A stretch of 64,000 nt of DNA from Cercis canadensis. Taxonomy: Eukaryota; Streptophyta; Magnoliopsida; Fabales; Fabaceae. The DNA is taken from assembly GCA_003255065.1 (NCBI GenBank), contig QAOA01001316.1:113465-177464 (forward strand), read 5' to 3'. The notes below the pieces were generated by a model that ran no database searches, had not been told where the DNA came from, and was given only the letters and a program-made list of their open reading frames with translations. This document shows, in pieces, positions 1 through 11,326 of the stretch. How positions within the stretch are numbered: the stretch's first letter is position 1; each line of letters begins with the position of its first letter. The position numbers were made by a program, and so were the translations under genes.

Positions 1-177
1 GAAGATGATAGAGGCATAATCACACGAGATGAAATCAAGAACAAGATTGAGCAACTTGTGAATGATGAACATTTGAAAACAAGGACTTCATATCTCAAGG
101 AAAAGGTAAATGGCATTGGACAAGGTGGCTGCACTAACAAAAATCTAGACAGCTTCATCAATTGGATCAAAACATAA
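1..177 (+). CDS. UDP-glycosyltransferase, 3' end only (UGT83A1-like)
   Basis: The window opens inside the last exon of a family-1 plant glycosyltransferase. Frame 1 is open from base 1 to the TAA at 175-177 and gives 58 residues ending FINWIKT. This matches, residue by residue in pattern, the C-terminal tail of the second glycosyltransferase at 2122-3974 (ending FIDWIKA): a GEI/DEI helix start, the I(R/K)xKVxQL segment and a final GG-x3-NL-x2-FI-x-WIK. These enzymes are cytosolic and move a sugar from UDP-sugar to small hydrophobic acceptors; the acceptor cannot be told from this tail. The start, the PSPG sugar-donor box and any intron lie upstream of the window. The two genes point the same way and are about 1.9 kb apart, so this is a tandem pair. 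Family call is firm; the subfamily is inferred. Confidence 0.85.
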   Translation, partial: EDDRGIITRDEIKNKIEQLVNDEHLKTRTSYLKEKVNGIGQGGCTNKNLDSFINWIKT

Positions 178-2121
178 GTAAGATGTACAAGCACTTTTTA
201 GACTTAAGGGGGGCTAGGTAAAGCTGAAAACAGGAAGGTGAAATTGCACATTACTTTGCAGTGGCTTGGTACAAGCAAAATAAGTGCAATCTGAAAATGA
301 GATGTACCTTATCTTCATTTTCCACCATCCCTACTAAGTACCAATGAGTGAGAATCAAAACCTTCCCATGCTCACTCCTCTCTATTTCCTGCCTTCCCCA
401 CAAAGTGGAGTTGTATTCCATGCTTCCTCCAGCACTTGAACATAATAATCTGCTACTAGTTCAAGTTTCAGAGTCACTTGAAAAGAATCATTGTAAATGC
501 CACAAAGTGATCTTAGCCCACCATGTCATCATCTTTGCTCCTGGTAACCATCATCACCAGTTTGACTCATGTTCTTAATAAATTCCAGTGCATTTTTGTC
601 CAGAACAGTCTGATCATGTTAAAGTTGTTCACCAATAACTCCCACAAAACCTCATTGCTGAGACCAGGTGCAACCGGTTGAAACCATCACATCTTCCTTC
701 TACAGCAGTCATACTAGTAAGCAATAAATATGTGGGAGCTATTGATACACAAACTCGAGTCATCTACGACAGCAAAAAACTTTAACAGAAGTGGGATAAA
801 TTCCAATATGGCATGGAGTCAGATCCTATGTATACCCAACAAACTTGACTGGGGAGATGAATGAAATATTTGTCATCTATAAAGCCCAAAAAATCAAAAG
901 AAGGGCATCCAAAGAAAATTAGTAATGCACAAATGCATATATCATGTCTAGATTCATTGTCAAATTTTATAAATTAGTAATGAATGAACACATGTAACAA
1001 CAAACCAATAGCAATTGAGTCAATAGGAAGGGGACAAAATAGAAAGAGGAGAAAAAAATTAATAAATAATGGAGGACTCACCCAAGGATAAAATCCTAAT
1101 CAACACTAGCAGACCATTTCCAGGCCATCACCCTAAGTTCTCTCATCAAAGGTCTGTAGCACTTGGTGCGCCTCACAGCTTAAATGAAACACAAATTAAC
1201 ACTATATCTGCAAAGAAAGTTGAGTGTTTCAGTGTTTTTGTGGATATACCCACAACATGATGTGAAGATGAAAACTAGGAAGAGAGATATAGTTCTACTC
1301 TCAGTCCTTTCACCCACTCAGACCTTTGTTGTCTCCTTTTCCTCATTGTTATCCAAAGCTAAGTTGTTTTACCATCTTCCATTTGTTTGTCTTCAGACCC
1401 AATTGCCAAGAAGAAAACAAAAATGGATAAAAATTGAAGAGTGTCACTAGAGTTTGATCAATAGAAACAAAATAAATTCCAAGGAAATACTTCGACGACA
1501 TCTCAGAAAAACAAATTGAGACAAGGCAAGCTGAAAGGACAAAGATAACAAAAGACTTATATCAAATAAAAACATAATTTACAAAGGTCGGGGATGCAGA
1601 ATAGTATATGATATGAAGACAGCAGGGGGATCATGGTCTTCTCAGCCATCAAGATGTGGAGATGAATACTATGAAGAGAGATATGGGTGTATTGCCAGTC
1701 CTTCCCACCTCCTCCCCTCAGTCCATTCTAGCCTCCTTTGTTTCATTCTCACCCAGAGGATTCATTATTTTGTATGTCCTCAGACCTAATTTACGTTCAT
1801 GACAATAAATAAAAACAGAAGAGAGCGTCACTAGAGTTTGATACATAGAAACAAAACATATCCAGGTTAAGACTATAAGGACAACCCAATAAAGTAAATT
1901 ATTTGTGACAAGCCAAAATGAAGGACAATGAGAAAAATATTTATATCAAACAAGTACAGCATATCCCTAGATTGGAGATGGTAAACAATAATTCATATGA
2001 AGACAGCACTGGGAACATGGTAGCGGTCCTCCCAAAGCTCCCTTTAAATGTGACATAGCATTCATTTCAGAAGTCAGCAGTTGTCTTCTGAACCTCCAGG
2101 GAAAAAGTTTCAAGAATAACA
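178..2121. other. Intergenic region between tandem UGT genes
   Basis: No gene is supported here. Short open frames (for example at 1069-1260 and 1184-1450) have no recognisable domain. The clear structure is a diverged tandem duplication: the sequence from about 1261 recurs from about 1655, described separately. The part next to 2122 should hold the promoter and 5' leader of the second glycosyltransferase gene; I see no convincing TATA box. Confidence 0.6.
1261..2030 (+). repeat. Diverged tandem duplication, offset about 390 bp
   Basis: Unit 1 begins near 1261 and unit 2 near 1655. Shared landmarks in the same order are the GAAGAGAGATAT block (1276 and 1670), GTCACTAGAGTTTGAT followed by ATAGAAACAAAA (1442 and 1827), and ATGAAGACAGCA (1612 and 2000). 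The spacing stays between 385 and 394 bp, so this is one duplicated segment with small indels rather than scattered repeats. It lies just upstream of the second glycosyltransferase gene. Confidence 0.75.
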
Positions 2122-3974
2122 ATGAGAAACCCACATATTTTGGTTATACCTTACCCAGCACAAGACCATGTAATTCCTCTACTGGAGCTATCACATGAAT
2201 TAGTCAAACATGGTGTCAAAATCACATTTGTAAACACAGAATTCAATCACAATCAAATCATGAATGCTCTGGTAGGAAAAGGTAAAGTTGAGAATGAGAT
2301 TAGACTGGTCTCAATGCCAGATGGTCTGTGACAAGGGGAGGACAGAAATCATTTAGGAAAATTAACAGAAGCAATCATTGAGGTCATGCCAAAGAAGCTG
2401 GAAATGCTCATACAAGATATCAACAAATCAGTCAGCGATAAAATCACTTGTGTGGTGGCAGATGAGAGCATGGGATTCGCACTTGAAGTTGCAGAGAATA
2501 TGGGAATCCAACGAGCTGCATTCTGGCCTGCATCAGCTTCACTGCTGACCTTGGGATTTTGTATCCCAAAGCTGCTAGATGATGGAATCATTAACAGTGA
2601 TGGTAAGACTATACACTAAACTTTCTTTCTGCAATTTCATATACAACAGGCAATCAATATATAATAGTTCCCTATGGAACTTTCCAATCTCATTGATACC
2701 TTAAGTTCAAAAGTTGATAAAATATATGCTGCAAAGAAAAGACACTAAGATAATATTGGATAAAACTATCCCTGCCTCAAAGCAAATGAATGGTTGGGTG
2801 TATTTGAATGATGAAGAGGAGGATATTTGCTTAAAGTTCAGAAACTAATACATATTTGCAACTACAATTATTTTCACATGCTATTTTAGTAGCTGTCTTG
2901 GACACTTTGTAATATAAAATACACAAGGACACTTGGATTTTGACACCAAAGCATGATGTATATCCTTCCCTGAAAGAAGTGGGAAGAAACATAGAGGTAC
3001 CAAACAAATGTGAGCAAATAGCTAGAATTTTTTCTTCTATAAAACCAAATAGCTAGAATTTTTCAATGTTTATTTTAATTTTTATTGCAGGAACTCCAAC
3101 AAAAGATCAGATGATACAGTTGTCACCAATGATGCCTGCCATGAGGACAAGATATTTTATCTGGGTAAGCATTGGTGACCTGCCCACACAGAAAATTGTC
3201 TTTGACCATATGAAAAGGAACAACAAAGCTTTGGAAGTTGTAGACTGGATTGTCTGCAACTCAACTTATGACCTTGAACCTTCAGCATTTGCTTTGGCTC
3301 CACAAATTCTACCCATAGGTCCACTTCTAGAAAGCAACCATGTTGGATATTTAGCAGGATACTTTTGGCCAGAAGACTCAACTTGTTTAAACTGGCTTGA
3401 TCAACAACCAACTCACTCAGTCATATATGTTACTTTTGGCAGTTTCACAGTCTTTGACCAGACCCAATTGCAAGAACTGGCACTGGGACATGAACTGTCC
3501 AATAAACCATTTCTATGGGTCGTAAGATCAGATGTCAACAATGATGCAAATTGCGCCTTCCTAAAAGAATTTGAAGACAGAGTATCTCCTCGCGGGAAGG
3601 TAGTTGGTTGGGCACCTCAACAGAAAGTTCTAAGTCATCCTTCAATTGCTTGCTTCTTGAGCCACTGTGGTTGGAATTCTACCCTGGAACGTATAACCAA
3701 TGGAGTCCCCTTTCTGTGCTGGCCTTACTTTGCTGACCAGTTCCTTAACGAGGCCTACATCTGTGACATTTGGAAGATAGGATTAAGGCTTAACCAAAAT
3801 CAAGGTGGCATCAATACCAAAGGAGAAATAAGATCTAAGGTCAAGCAACTGCTCCAACATGGGAAATTTAGACCAACGGCTTTAGAGCTGAAAAGAATAG
3901 CCATGAACAGTGTCAAAGAAGGCGGTCACTCATACAAGAATTTGAAGAATTTTATTGATTGGATAAAAGCATAA
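2122..3974 (+). pseudogene. UDP-glycosyltransferase (UGT83A1-like) with one in-frame stop
   Basis: Two exons: 2122-2602 and 3091-3974, with a GT-AG intron 2603-3090 in phase 1. Exon 1 starts MRNPHILVIPYPAQDHVIPLLEL, the usual N-terminal acceptor-side start with its conserved His. Exon 2 carries a full 44-residue PSPG donor box (3609-3740) from WAPQQ to FADQ, including HCGWNS and the final Gln that contacts the sugar. The only obvious lesion is a TGA at 2329-2331, right after MPDGL; the same frame continues cleanly on both sides, so it is a substitution and not a frameshift. Inside the PSPG box the usual LEG reads LER, a second unusual change. Full-length reading would be about 455 residues, normal for the family. 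It could be a recent pseudogene, a null allele or a base error in a draft assembly. I call it broken as shown. Confidence 0.85.
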
Positions 3975-4112
3975 AAAGAAATTTTCATGCTTCACTCAAT
4001 ATTAAGTGTGTTATATCACAAGGAGAAATAAGAAAATGAGCTATGTCCACCATATATCAAATTATTATCTGCTTTTCCACACTTTTGAATGCTCACCAGG
4101 GTTTGACATCAA

Positions 4113-4501
4113 CATACTGCAAGGTGGGGTTTCAAGCTCATGTATTTTCTTTATAGCTTTATAGCTTATTTGGTCATATATTGGCTGATTTAGGACAATT
4201 ACATGTCCTCCTTCTCTGCATTCTTCTTTCTATTAAGCTAATGTATTTTCCTTTTGATAACTCACATGCATCAGCAGTAAACATTTCGTNCATACTGCAA
4301 GGTGGGGTTTCTTTGATGGATTTGCAGAGATAGACGAGCTCTTTCAAGCTCATGTATTTTCTTTATAGCTTTATAGCTTATTTGGTCATATATTGGCTGA
4401 TTTAGGACAATTACATGTCCTCCTTCTCTGCATTCTTCTTTCTATTAAGCTAATGTATTTTCCTTTTGATAACTCACATGCATCAGCAGTAAACATTTCG
4501 T
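4113..4501 (+). repeat. Near-identical duplication around a single N (likely assembly join)
   Basis: The sequence starting CATACTGCAAGGTGGGGT at 4113 ends at 4289; an N sits at 4290; the same sequence restarts at 4291 and runs to about 4501. The right copy holds an extra segment of about 33 bases near 4313-4345. Ending exactly at an N points to two overlapping contig ends, or two haplotypes, left unmerged. Confidence 0.85.
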
Positions 4502-5958
4502 GCATATTTTATGAGAAGTAGATATAGTGTGCACCAAAAAAAAGAAAGAAAAAAAATGTACCCAATGTAAAGTTTTAAACAACTAAATAGGAGATAATAT
4601 TGTATTAAGTTAACTGCTCTGATTACGCTCCAGACAATCATGATGGAAAAAAAAAAGTTTAAGAGGAGAAAAAGAAAGGAAAAAGGGAAAAAAAATTGGA
4701 AACCCAAACAAAACAAAAAAAAAAACACAATGTTTTAGACTTGATTATGTTTGAATTTGATTATGCAATATTCTACCCTGACAGTACATTAATTGACATA
4801 CTCAATATCAGTATCATAACCACCCTTCTGAGGCATCTACGTGGTGCTGCTTGGATTTCCACCAAATGAATGGCAGAGCCAGAAAGCCAGATTGGATCGC
4901 AGGAGAAACCTGGTTGTAAATAAATATGGGAGATAGTTCGAAGTTCACCACATTTATAAACTCTAGACATAGACCATAGTTTTTCATAAGTCTTCATGAA
5001 CTGACATTCCATGACACATTATTCAAGTTTGTTCTCAATTTGCAACTAGAATTTCATGTCTGAATCGAATTCACTCAAGATTGAATGCCTTATGAGTTTA
5101 AACAATGCCAATACTTACAAGAAAAGCCTTAAAGCATAGGTGGCTATGTAGCAACGAGCTTGTTGATCATGAATGTAACTTGAGACAAGAAACTTGGCTA
5201 AAAGTGACATGAACTAACAGTTGGCTAATAGGCAAATAGGAAAAAGGACATATAATTTAAACTAACAGTGATATGAACTAAAATTTAAAAAGAATATCTC
5301 TAAGGGAAATTACCTTTTAAAGTAGAGCAGCACCAGATCAAGTAGGCTTCTAACTTCTGCTTTCCATTCTTCATGTAAACTGGCCAAACTGGTCCTTACA
5401 GGCTACCAGTTCAAATCAGCCTTTGAAAAACTAACGAAGTCATCCAGTCCAAATCAAGCTTGCTAATACTCACTCACCAAATATGTTCACCATCTAAAAC
5501 ATGATTAAGCCCGGGTACAGGCACCAAGAGAATAGGAGCCACACCAACCAGACATCGCCTGCATCTTTTTGGAACCAAATGCACTGGCTTTGCTTGCTGT
5601 GTTTCTTGCCTATCTCTTATTTGGAGTTCCATCCCTAGTCTTTGAGAAATCAAGATTTGGTTACAAAGTTGGAACAGAGAACAAGGAGTATGAAGTTCTC
5701 TAGAACACATAATTAAACGAATGAGCTTTAGTTCACAAAGTAATGCCACATAAGACTATTGATGAAGAAGGGAGTTTAATATATTGCATAAATGGATATC
5801 CACATTCTCACATAATATACAAGTAAAAATTCAATATGAATTTAAGAAAGAAACTAGTACGTTTTACACGTAACTGCTAAGAGTCATCTTTATACTTCTG
5901 AATAAGCAACTAAATGCCCTACTTTGTAGACAAATCAGGTTCAAGCCACAGTTTTCTG

Positions 5959-6073
5959 CCCGTTTGGATTGGCTTAATTTTAAGAAAAAAAGTACTTTCT
6001 CATGACAAAATGTATTAGTCATTTTTTTTCTAAAACAGTACTTTTCTCCTAAAATTAAGCCAATCAAAACGGG
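5959..6073. mobile_element. Short MITE with ~40-bp terminal inverted repeats
   Basis: The left end CCCGTTTGGATTGGC is matched in reverse complement by the right end GCCAATCAAAACGGG, and the match continues through TTAATTTTA and AGTACTTT to about 40 bp per arm with few mismatches. The element is 115 bp with almost no loop. CTG flanks both ends (5956-5958 and 6074-6076), a possible 3-bp target duplication, which would suit a PIF/Harbinger- or CACTA-type mover. It has no coding capacity. Confidence 0.8.
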
Positions 6074-6719
6074 CTGCAGCTATCTTAAACAATTACAAGA
6101 CAGAAAATTTTATCCAAGCAAACTCAGTATCCCTTTTGGAGAGGTTGTCAGGAATTCTGCAATCTATTATAAACCAACTTAGTCTCCAACATAAAAACCA
6201 GATAAGCTCCATCCAAGCAAGAGAATATGCAAGTTGGGGTTTCCACAGATATATCAAAATTGTAAATAAATGTAGAATAAAAAAAGATTTGTAACTAATT
6301 GATCAACAAAGGAAATAACTGGAACTGATTGATCAGCAAAGAAACAAATGAAAGAGAACTGCATCACGAGCTAGAACTTGCTTTAAATGTCATGAAAGAC
6401 AATCAAGGATTGAAAGAGCATTAATTATTCGAATAATAGTCAATTACGAACATCATTGTCTAAGCAACATGGAACATATTCCAGACAACATATTCCAGAT
6501 TCCACGGCCAATCCGAAGAATCCAAACAGTTTTGATTTGAAGATAGAAATTACCAACTCTTTCGTAATCTCAGAAGACAAAATCGCCGCTGAAAGACAAA
6601 ATAATCACCAAACATTGTTTGAAAACATGCCGAGGTTACTTTAACAAACAACAAAGACGTACAGACTCAGAGGATTTTATTTTTATTTTCCTACAAGCCC
6701 TTATGTGAAATTTTTAAAG

Positions 6720-6859
6720 GAAATCGTTACTTTTACACTTGATTTTTTATAAAACCCTTATTCAATATTAAAAAAATATATATTAATTAAAAATAATGTA
6801 ATTTATATTATATTTAAACGTAATATTAATAAAATAAAGTGTAAAAATAATGATTCCTT
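6720..6859. mobile_element. AT-rich MITE-like inverted repeat
   Basis: The left arm GGAAATCGTTACTTTTACAC is matched by the right arm ending GTGTAAAAATAATGATTCC in inverse orientation, about 30 bp each. The interior block TTATATTATATTTAAAC also occurs in the elements at 42693-42990 and 53513-54283, so the three may be one family of different ages. Confidence 0.6.
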
Positions 6860-6874
6860 TTTTAATTACAGTAC

Positions 6875-6879
<5 letters not shown>

Positions 6880-6910
<31 letters not shown>
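6880..6910. repeat. (TA)n microsatellite
   Basis: An uninterrupted run of alternating T and A of about 31 bases. Confidence 0.9.
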
Positions 6911-6912
<2 letters not shown>

Positions 6913-7428
6913 CTCTTCTCTCCTTCGAGACTTGTCCAAATGACAATCTATTTTATTCTCCACACAAAATTGGTAATTCTTTGGTGCATCAATGCGCTGG
7001 CCAATCAAATGAAAACACGTGATAATTGTGCACAATTTCATAATGCTGTTTTGTTGGTTAAATGCTAAATCATGGATTTTGTGTCGGAGAATCCCAGCTA
7101 CGTTTCTGGATCATGTTTTTAATGAGGGAATTTTGAGAACACATGCGACAGCAGCTAGAGGTTGAAGATGATTAACTTTCTAAAATTTTATTATGACTCC
7201 GTTTCTCAACTCATATATCACAATATTACACTGCTCTGGCATTTTTTTTTTTTTGGACTATATTTCTGGTTCCTCTTTAGTTTTGTAAATAGGTTGTGTG
7301 ATTTTGGTCATTTTGTTTCAATTGAATGAACTGAAATTTTTTTTTGCAATTGATTAATTTAGTTCAATAGTTAGTTATCCACCTAAAATGTGCTTGCGTG
7401 ACTTTTAGCTAATAATGAGTTTGATAAC

Positions 7429-7579
7429 TTTTTAGGGGGGTGCTATGCTACACCCCCTGATAGTGACTTTCTCTGTTATTGATGTACTTGTTGCAGGTTA
7501 TGTCTAAACTAATCTAAACTAATGGGAAAGCGTACCAGCTGGGGACAAGTTCTTTTAATTATAGCACCCCCCATAAAAA
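7429..7579. mobile_element. MITE with 9-bp target duplication (Mutator-like)
   Basis: The left end TTTTTAGGGGGGTGCTAT pairs with the right end ATAGCACCCCCCATAAAAA. Flanks are TTTGATAAC (7420-7428) and TTTGATAAT (7580-7588), a 9-bp direct repeat with one mismatch. A 9-bp duplication fits Mutator-type transposition. The element is 151 bp and non-coding. Confidence 0.7.
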
Positions 7580-7639
7580 TTTGATAATTGTTTTACTGAC
7601 CCCAATCACATGTAATAGAGTTAGGCATTGCATAGTTAA

Positions 7640-8150
7640 ACATGCGTTTTACTGAGCCCAGCTGCCCAAAATGACGTCACTGAGAAAATGGAGCCCTAAC
7701 ATATGTTCTTCCCCTTCCTCTTTGCTGAAGGTGAGCCCCAACATTCTAACTCCATTGTGCTGGATCTACTTCTCCTTCTCCCCCTCTCTTGCTCTCTAAT
7801 AAAATACAAAGAGACACGATTACCTTGTTGAAGTCTCACTTCTTCTCGTCTTCAAGTTGAGAATTGCAGAAATCTTTGAGATTCTGAAACGAATCAGAGA
7901 GTCTGCCATTGATGAGAGGGAAATAGGGAGCGAAAGAGAGTGTTCGATTTAGGGTTTGGATCTACAGCAAATCATCTGTTCTCTAGCTGTTGGAACGACA
8001 ACACCTGCCTCCTACCTGAACTTCGAAGAGTAAGAGGAAGAACGAATTTGTTAGGGCTCACTTTCAACGACGTCGTTTTGTATGTACTGGCCAACTGGGA
8101 ACCTGTTTTTGTAAAACGCACGTTTTGGGCAACTGGAGCTGGGCAGCTAT
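7640..8150. mobile_element. Long-TIR foldback element
   Basis: The left arm (about 7646-7735: GCGTTTTAC, GACGTC, GAGCCCTAACA, GTTCTTCC in order) is mirrored by the right arm (about 8026-8121) in inverse order and complement. Arms are about 100 bp with roughly a quarter mismatched. A 70-codon open frame at 7940-8152 lies within it and has no known domain. Long TIRs suggest a non-autonomous Mutator-like element; target duplications could not be fixed. Confidence 0.6.
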
Positions 8151-8540
8151 AAAAATTGAATGGCTAACTTTGTAAATACGAAAATTTTGTTCCCCTTTTA
8201 TAATTGAGAAAAGTTGTCAACAGCCAGTTACTCAACTTGAATTTTAGACAAAAAAAGATGCAAAAACTAATAAAACAAAGGTGTCGCATAGCACCCCTAG
8301 CTTTGAAAATTACAGAAAAATAAATACTTAAAAAGAAAACATTTGTCAAAATTTTATAAATTATGGGCCTTAGTATAAATTTGAAGCTTGTTAAAGAAAC
8401 AATTTTACAGAAATAGAGGCATAAAATAATTTTAGAAAGCTATTCATCTCCAACCTCTAACTGGGTTGAGGATGCAGAACCGGATCATTCCACAAGGTTA
8501 ACGACCCACTTCATATTCTTTCAAAAAAAAAGGAAAAAAC

Positions 8541-9125
8541 TTACACTCAAAAACCTTAATTCTAAATCTTAAATCTCAAACCCTAAACACCAAAACCTCA
8601 ACCCTCAATCTTAAAACTGAAAACTTAACACTAACCTTTAGACACAAAATCCTAAATTCCAAACCCTAAAACACTAAAGCATAAACCAAGAAGCCTAAAC
8701 ACTAAACCTTAAAATCTAGAACTCTAAACACCAAAACCTTAACCTTAAACTTCAAACACAAAACTCTAAACCCCAAAACCTAAACTTTAAATAAGTAAAC
8801 CTTAAACACTATATCCTAAACCCTTAAACCTAACCCCTAAATGCTAAACCCTAAATCTTGAACACTAAATCCTAAACCCCTTACCCTATATCATAAATTC
8901 TAAAACTCTAAACCATATACCATATACCCTATATCTTAAACAATAAACACTAAATCCTAAACCCTAAAACTCTAACACTAAAACCTTAACCCTAAACATC
9001 AAACACAAAACCCTAATTTTTAAACCTTAAATCCTGAATCTTAAACTCTTAAATCCTAAATCACTAAACTCTCAGCTTGAAGCCTTAAACCCTAAGCCTA
9101 AAGCCCTAAACCCTAAACAATAAAA
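8541..9125 (+). repeat. Degenerate interstitial telomere-like tract
   Basis: About 580 bases consist of 6-9-base units drifting around the plant telomere unit CCCTAAA (for example AAACCCTAAAC, CCTAAACACTAAA, CCTTAAAC). Exact CCCTAAA units recur throughout, and the 3' end near 9103-9117 has two in a row. All units share one orientation. Confidence 0.85.
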
Positions 9126-10575
9126 ACTAAACCTTGCCAACAAATTCCCTAGCTAGGTTGTGACACAACCAAAGATAGGACTTACGCATAACGTCTTGCC
9201 AACAAATTTTCATGGCCTTGAATTTGAACCTTCATTTAACTATATCTCTAGCTAAAAAATCAAGCTCCATCAATCGGATAGTAAAAAAAAAAAAAAAAAA
9301 CTAATATGAAATAAGTTAAATTAAATATGCAACATAAAAGAGTAATTGAAGGATTTAGTTTATTGACAGTGTAAGAAAATTTTACATAGTCATTGAACCA
9401 TATACTGCCATGTATGAATAAAATTGTTAAATTACACTATCAATAAAAACTTATATTTATTTTGGGAATGTGACACTTTTTTCTTTAATAATAGAGTATA
9501 GATCAAATTTAAACTCACAATTAAATACCTATTATCTAATAATTAAAACATCCATATAAATCAAAATGTTTTTTGAGGGTTAACATAGCATAGAGTTCTT
9601 AACTTTGCAGTTACATGAACTTGTTAACACTAATCCAAGAGTTCAAAATAAATTCCAATTAACTACAAAGTACATAAATGGAAGAAACAACAATGACATC
9701 AAGTGTGTTCACAAGAAAAAGAAAAATAACGTAAAGTGAAATAAGTATATCTTTTTTCCAGGAGAAACGTAAATTATAAATAATATATACCCCACATATG
9801 ATGTTAGCAAATTTTGGATGTAATTAGGTGGTAAATGTAAATGACTACTACACTTATGCAGAGAGTCACAGACATGGTGATATCCGTAGAGGGAAAGAGC
9901 CCTTAAAGTTTGGCTTTTGCACATGGGTTCATTCATTGACTCCTTCAATGAACATGTCAAGATCATGACAACCACGGCATGTCCACCATAGGACAGGAAT
10001 GAGGGCACTGCTGTCCATATCACTCAGATATTATATGAAATATCAGCAGCACGAGCAATTGAGCATGCTTCCCATTCCCATTCTCTGTTTACAGAACACA
10101 GTAACTGTCATCTCTCCCCCTCTCCTGCACTGTCATTGCTTGCTTCTGCTTCTTCTGCCTAATTTCCCTGTCTTATGTCCAAACATTTTCTCTGAGAGTG
10201 ACTCTTTGCTTGTCTGTCTCACTAACCCCATTCTCTTACTTAAACAATCATTGGAAAGTCCACCAATTCAATTTCACCCCTTTCTCTCCTTCTCTCTTCA
10301 ACTCTATGTTACATTAGCAATTGTTTAGAATTAAAAAAATGGTCAGTAACTAGGGAGAATAAGGGAGAGAATTTTTGGTGAATAAAGGACCAAATAAGGA
10401 AACAAAACCCTTCTATTTCTTTATCTATTTCTCATCATTCTTTCATACATGAGTAATTATCAATGGACACTCCAATCATTGAAATTGAATGTCAATTAAA
10501 TTTTGTAATTTTAATTTTACAAGTCTTAGATTTAAATTTTATTGAAAATGGTTTTTTTTGAAAAAAAAAAAAAAA

Positions 10576-10576
10576 N
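10576..10576. other. Single unknown base in an A run
   Basis: One N interrupts a long A tract at 10561-10584, either a homopolymer base that could not be called or a contig join. Confidence 0.9.
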
Positions 10577-11326
10577 AAAAAAAAGAAACTATAGAAAGAG
10601 ATGGGCAAGTTCAAATTCTACCAATGGGATAAAATTTAAGGGAAATGAATTTTCTTTTAACAAATATAGTCAATTGTTTAAATCTAGTTATAGTATTGTA
10701 ATTTAGAGATCTTAAATTCAAATCCTCAAGGGATGGGCAAGTTCAAATTACATTTTTAGTTGATGAGATAATAGGGTTCAACTTTTCTATATTTATCTAA
10801 ACCTCTCAACTCTAATTCATATAAATCTATCTACACTTACAACTATAATTAGTTGAATTTCCATTAATACATGAAAGAATAAGATTGGTGAAATCAATAG
10901 GATACCCGACCTAAATTACCATAAAAGGAAAACAAAATAGGAACTGTCAAATGCCGATTTTGGTGTTGGGTTTCCTTATTATTCTTTCTTTTTCCTAGAC
11001 ACCAAAACTATGTTTTTCACCCGTTTTTCTTCTGGGTTGGAGAAGATAGAAGAAACAGACTTGAGTGCAACAATAATATAAGAGAAACAAAAATCTGTTA
11101 CATGCATCAGATGTTCTTTACAATTTTGAAATTTCCAACGTTGCCTTTTCCCATTTTCTCCACTTTCTCCTCCACCAAACAGACCATCTGGCAAAATCTA
11201 TTAAAAATCATAGAAGAAGAAGAAAAAGAGAAAAACTAGTAGAATAAAGATCTTTGCTTTTCCATTTTTGAATTGGAAAAAGAGAAGAAGGTACCGAAAA
11301 GACCAAAAAAGCAGGAGATTGAAAAA

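Larger units (their letters stand above)
7153..8463. mobile_element. Outer inverted-repeat element of a nested block
   Basis: The block TAGAGGTTGAAGATG followed by CTTTCTAAAAT at 7155-7194 recurs in reverse complement at about 8427-8462. Arms are around 40-50 bp with several mismatches. Two smaller inverted-repeat elements lie between the arms, so this seems to be the oldest layer. No transposase frame is visible. Confidence 0.5.
3975..11326. other. Long intergenic region rich in repeats
   Basis: I see no supported gene. Two minus-strand open frames (4773-5012, 79 codons; 5474-5749, 91 codons) and a plus frame at 7940-8152 have no domain I recognise; the last lies inside an inverted-repeat element. 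A transcribed non-coding gene around 4750-5750 cannot be excluded, since that stretch is less AT-rich than its surroundings. Named repeats in this region are listed separately. The remainder (9130-11000) is AT-rich sequence with A/T runs. Confidence 0.55.

Noticed and set aside
9709-10328. Two overlapping frames of more than 100 codons
   Set aside because: Neither has a domain, the minus frame is rich in simple sequence, and no splice or promoter context supports either.
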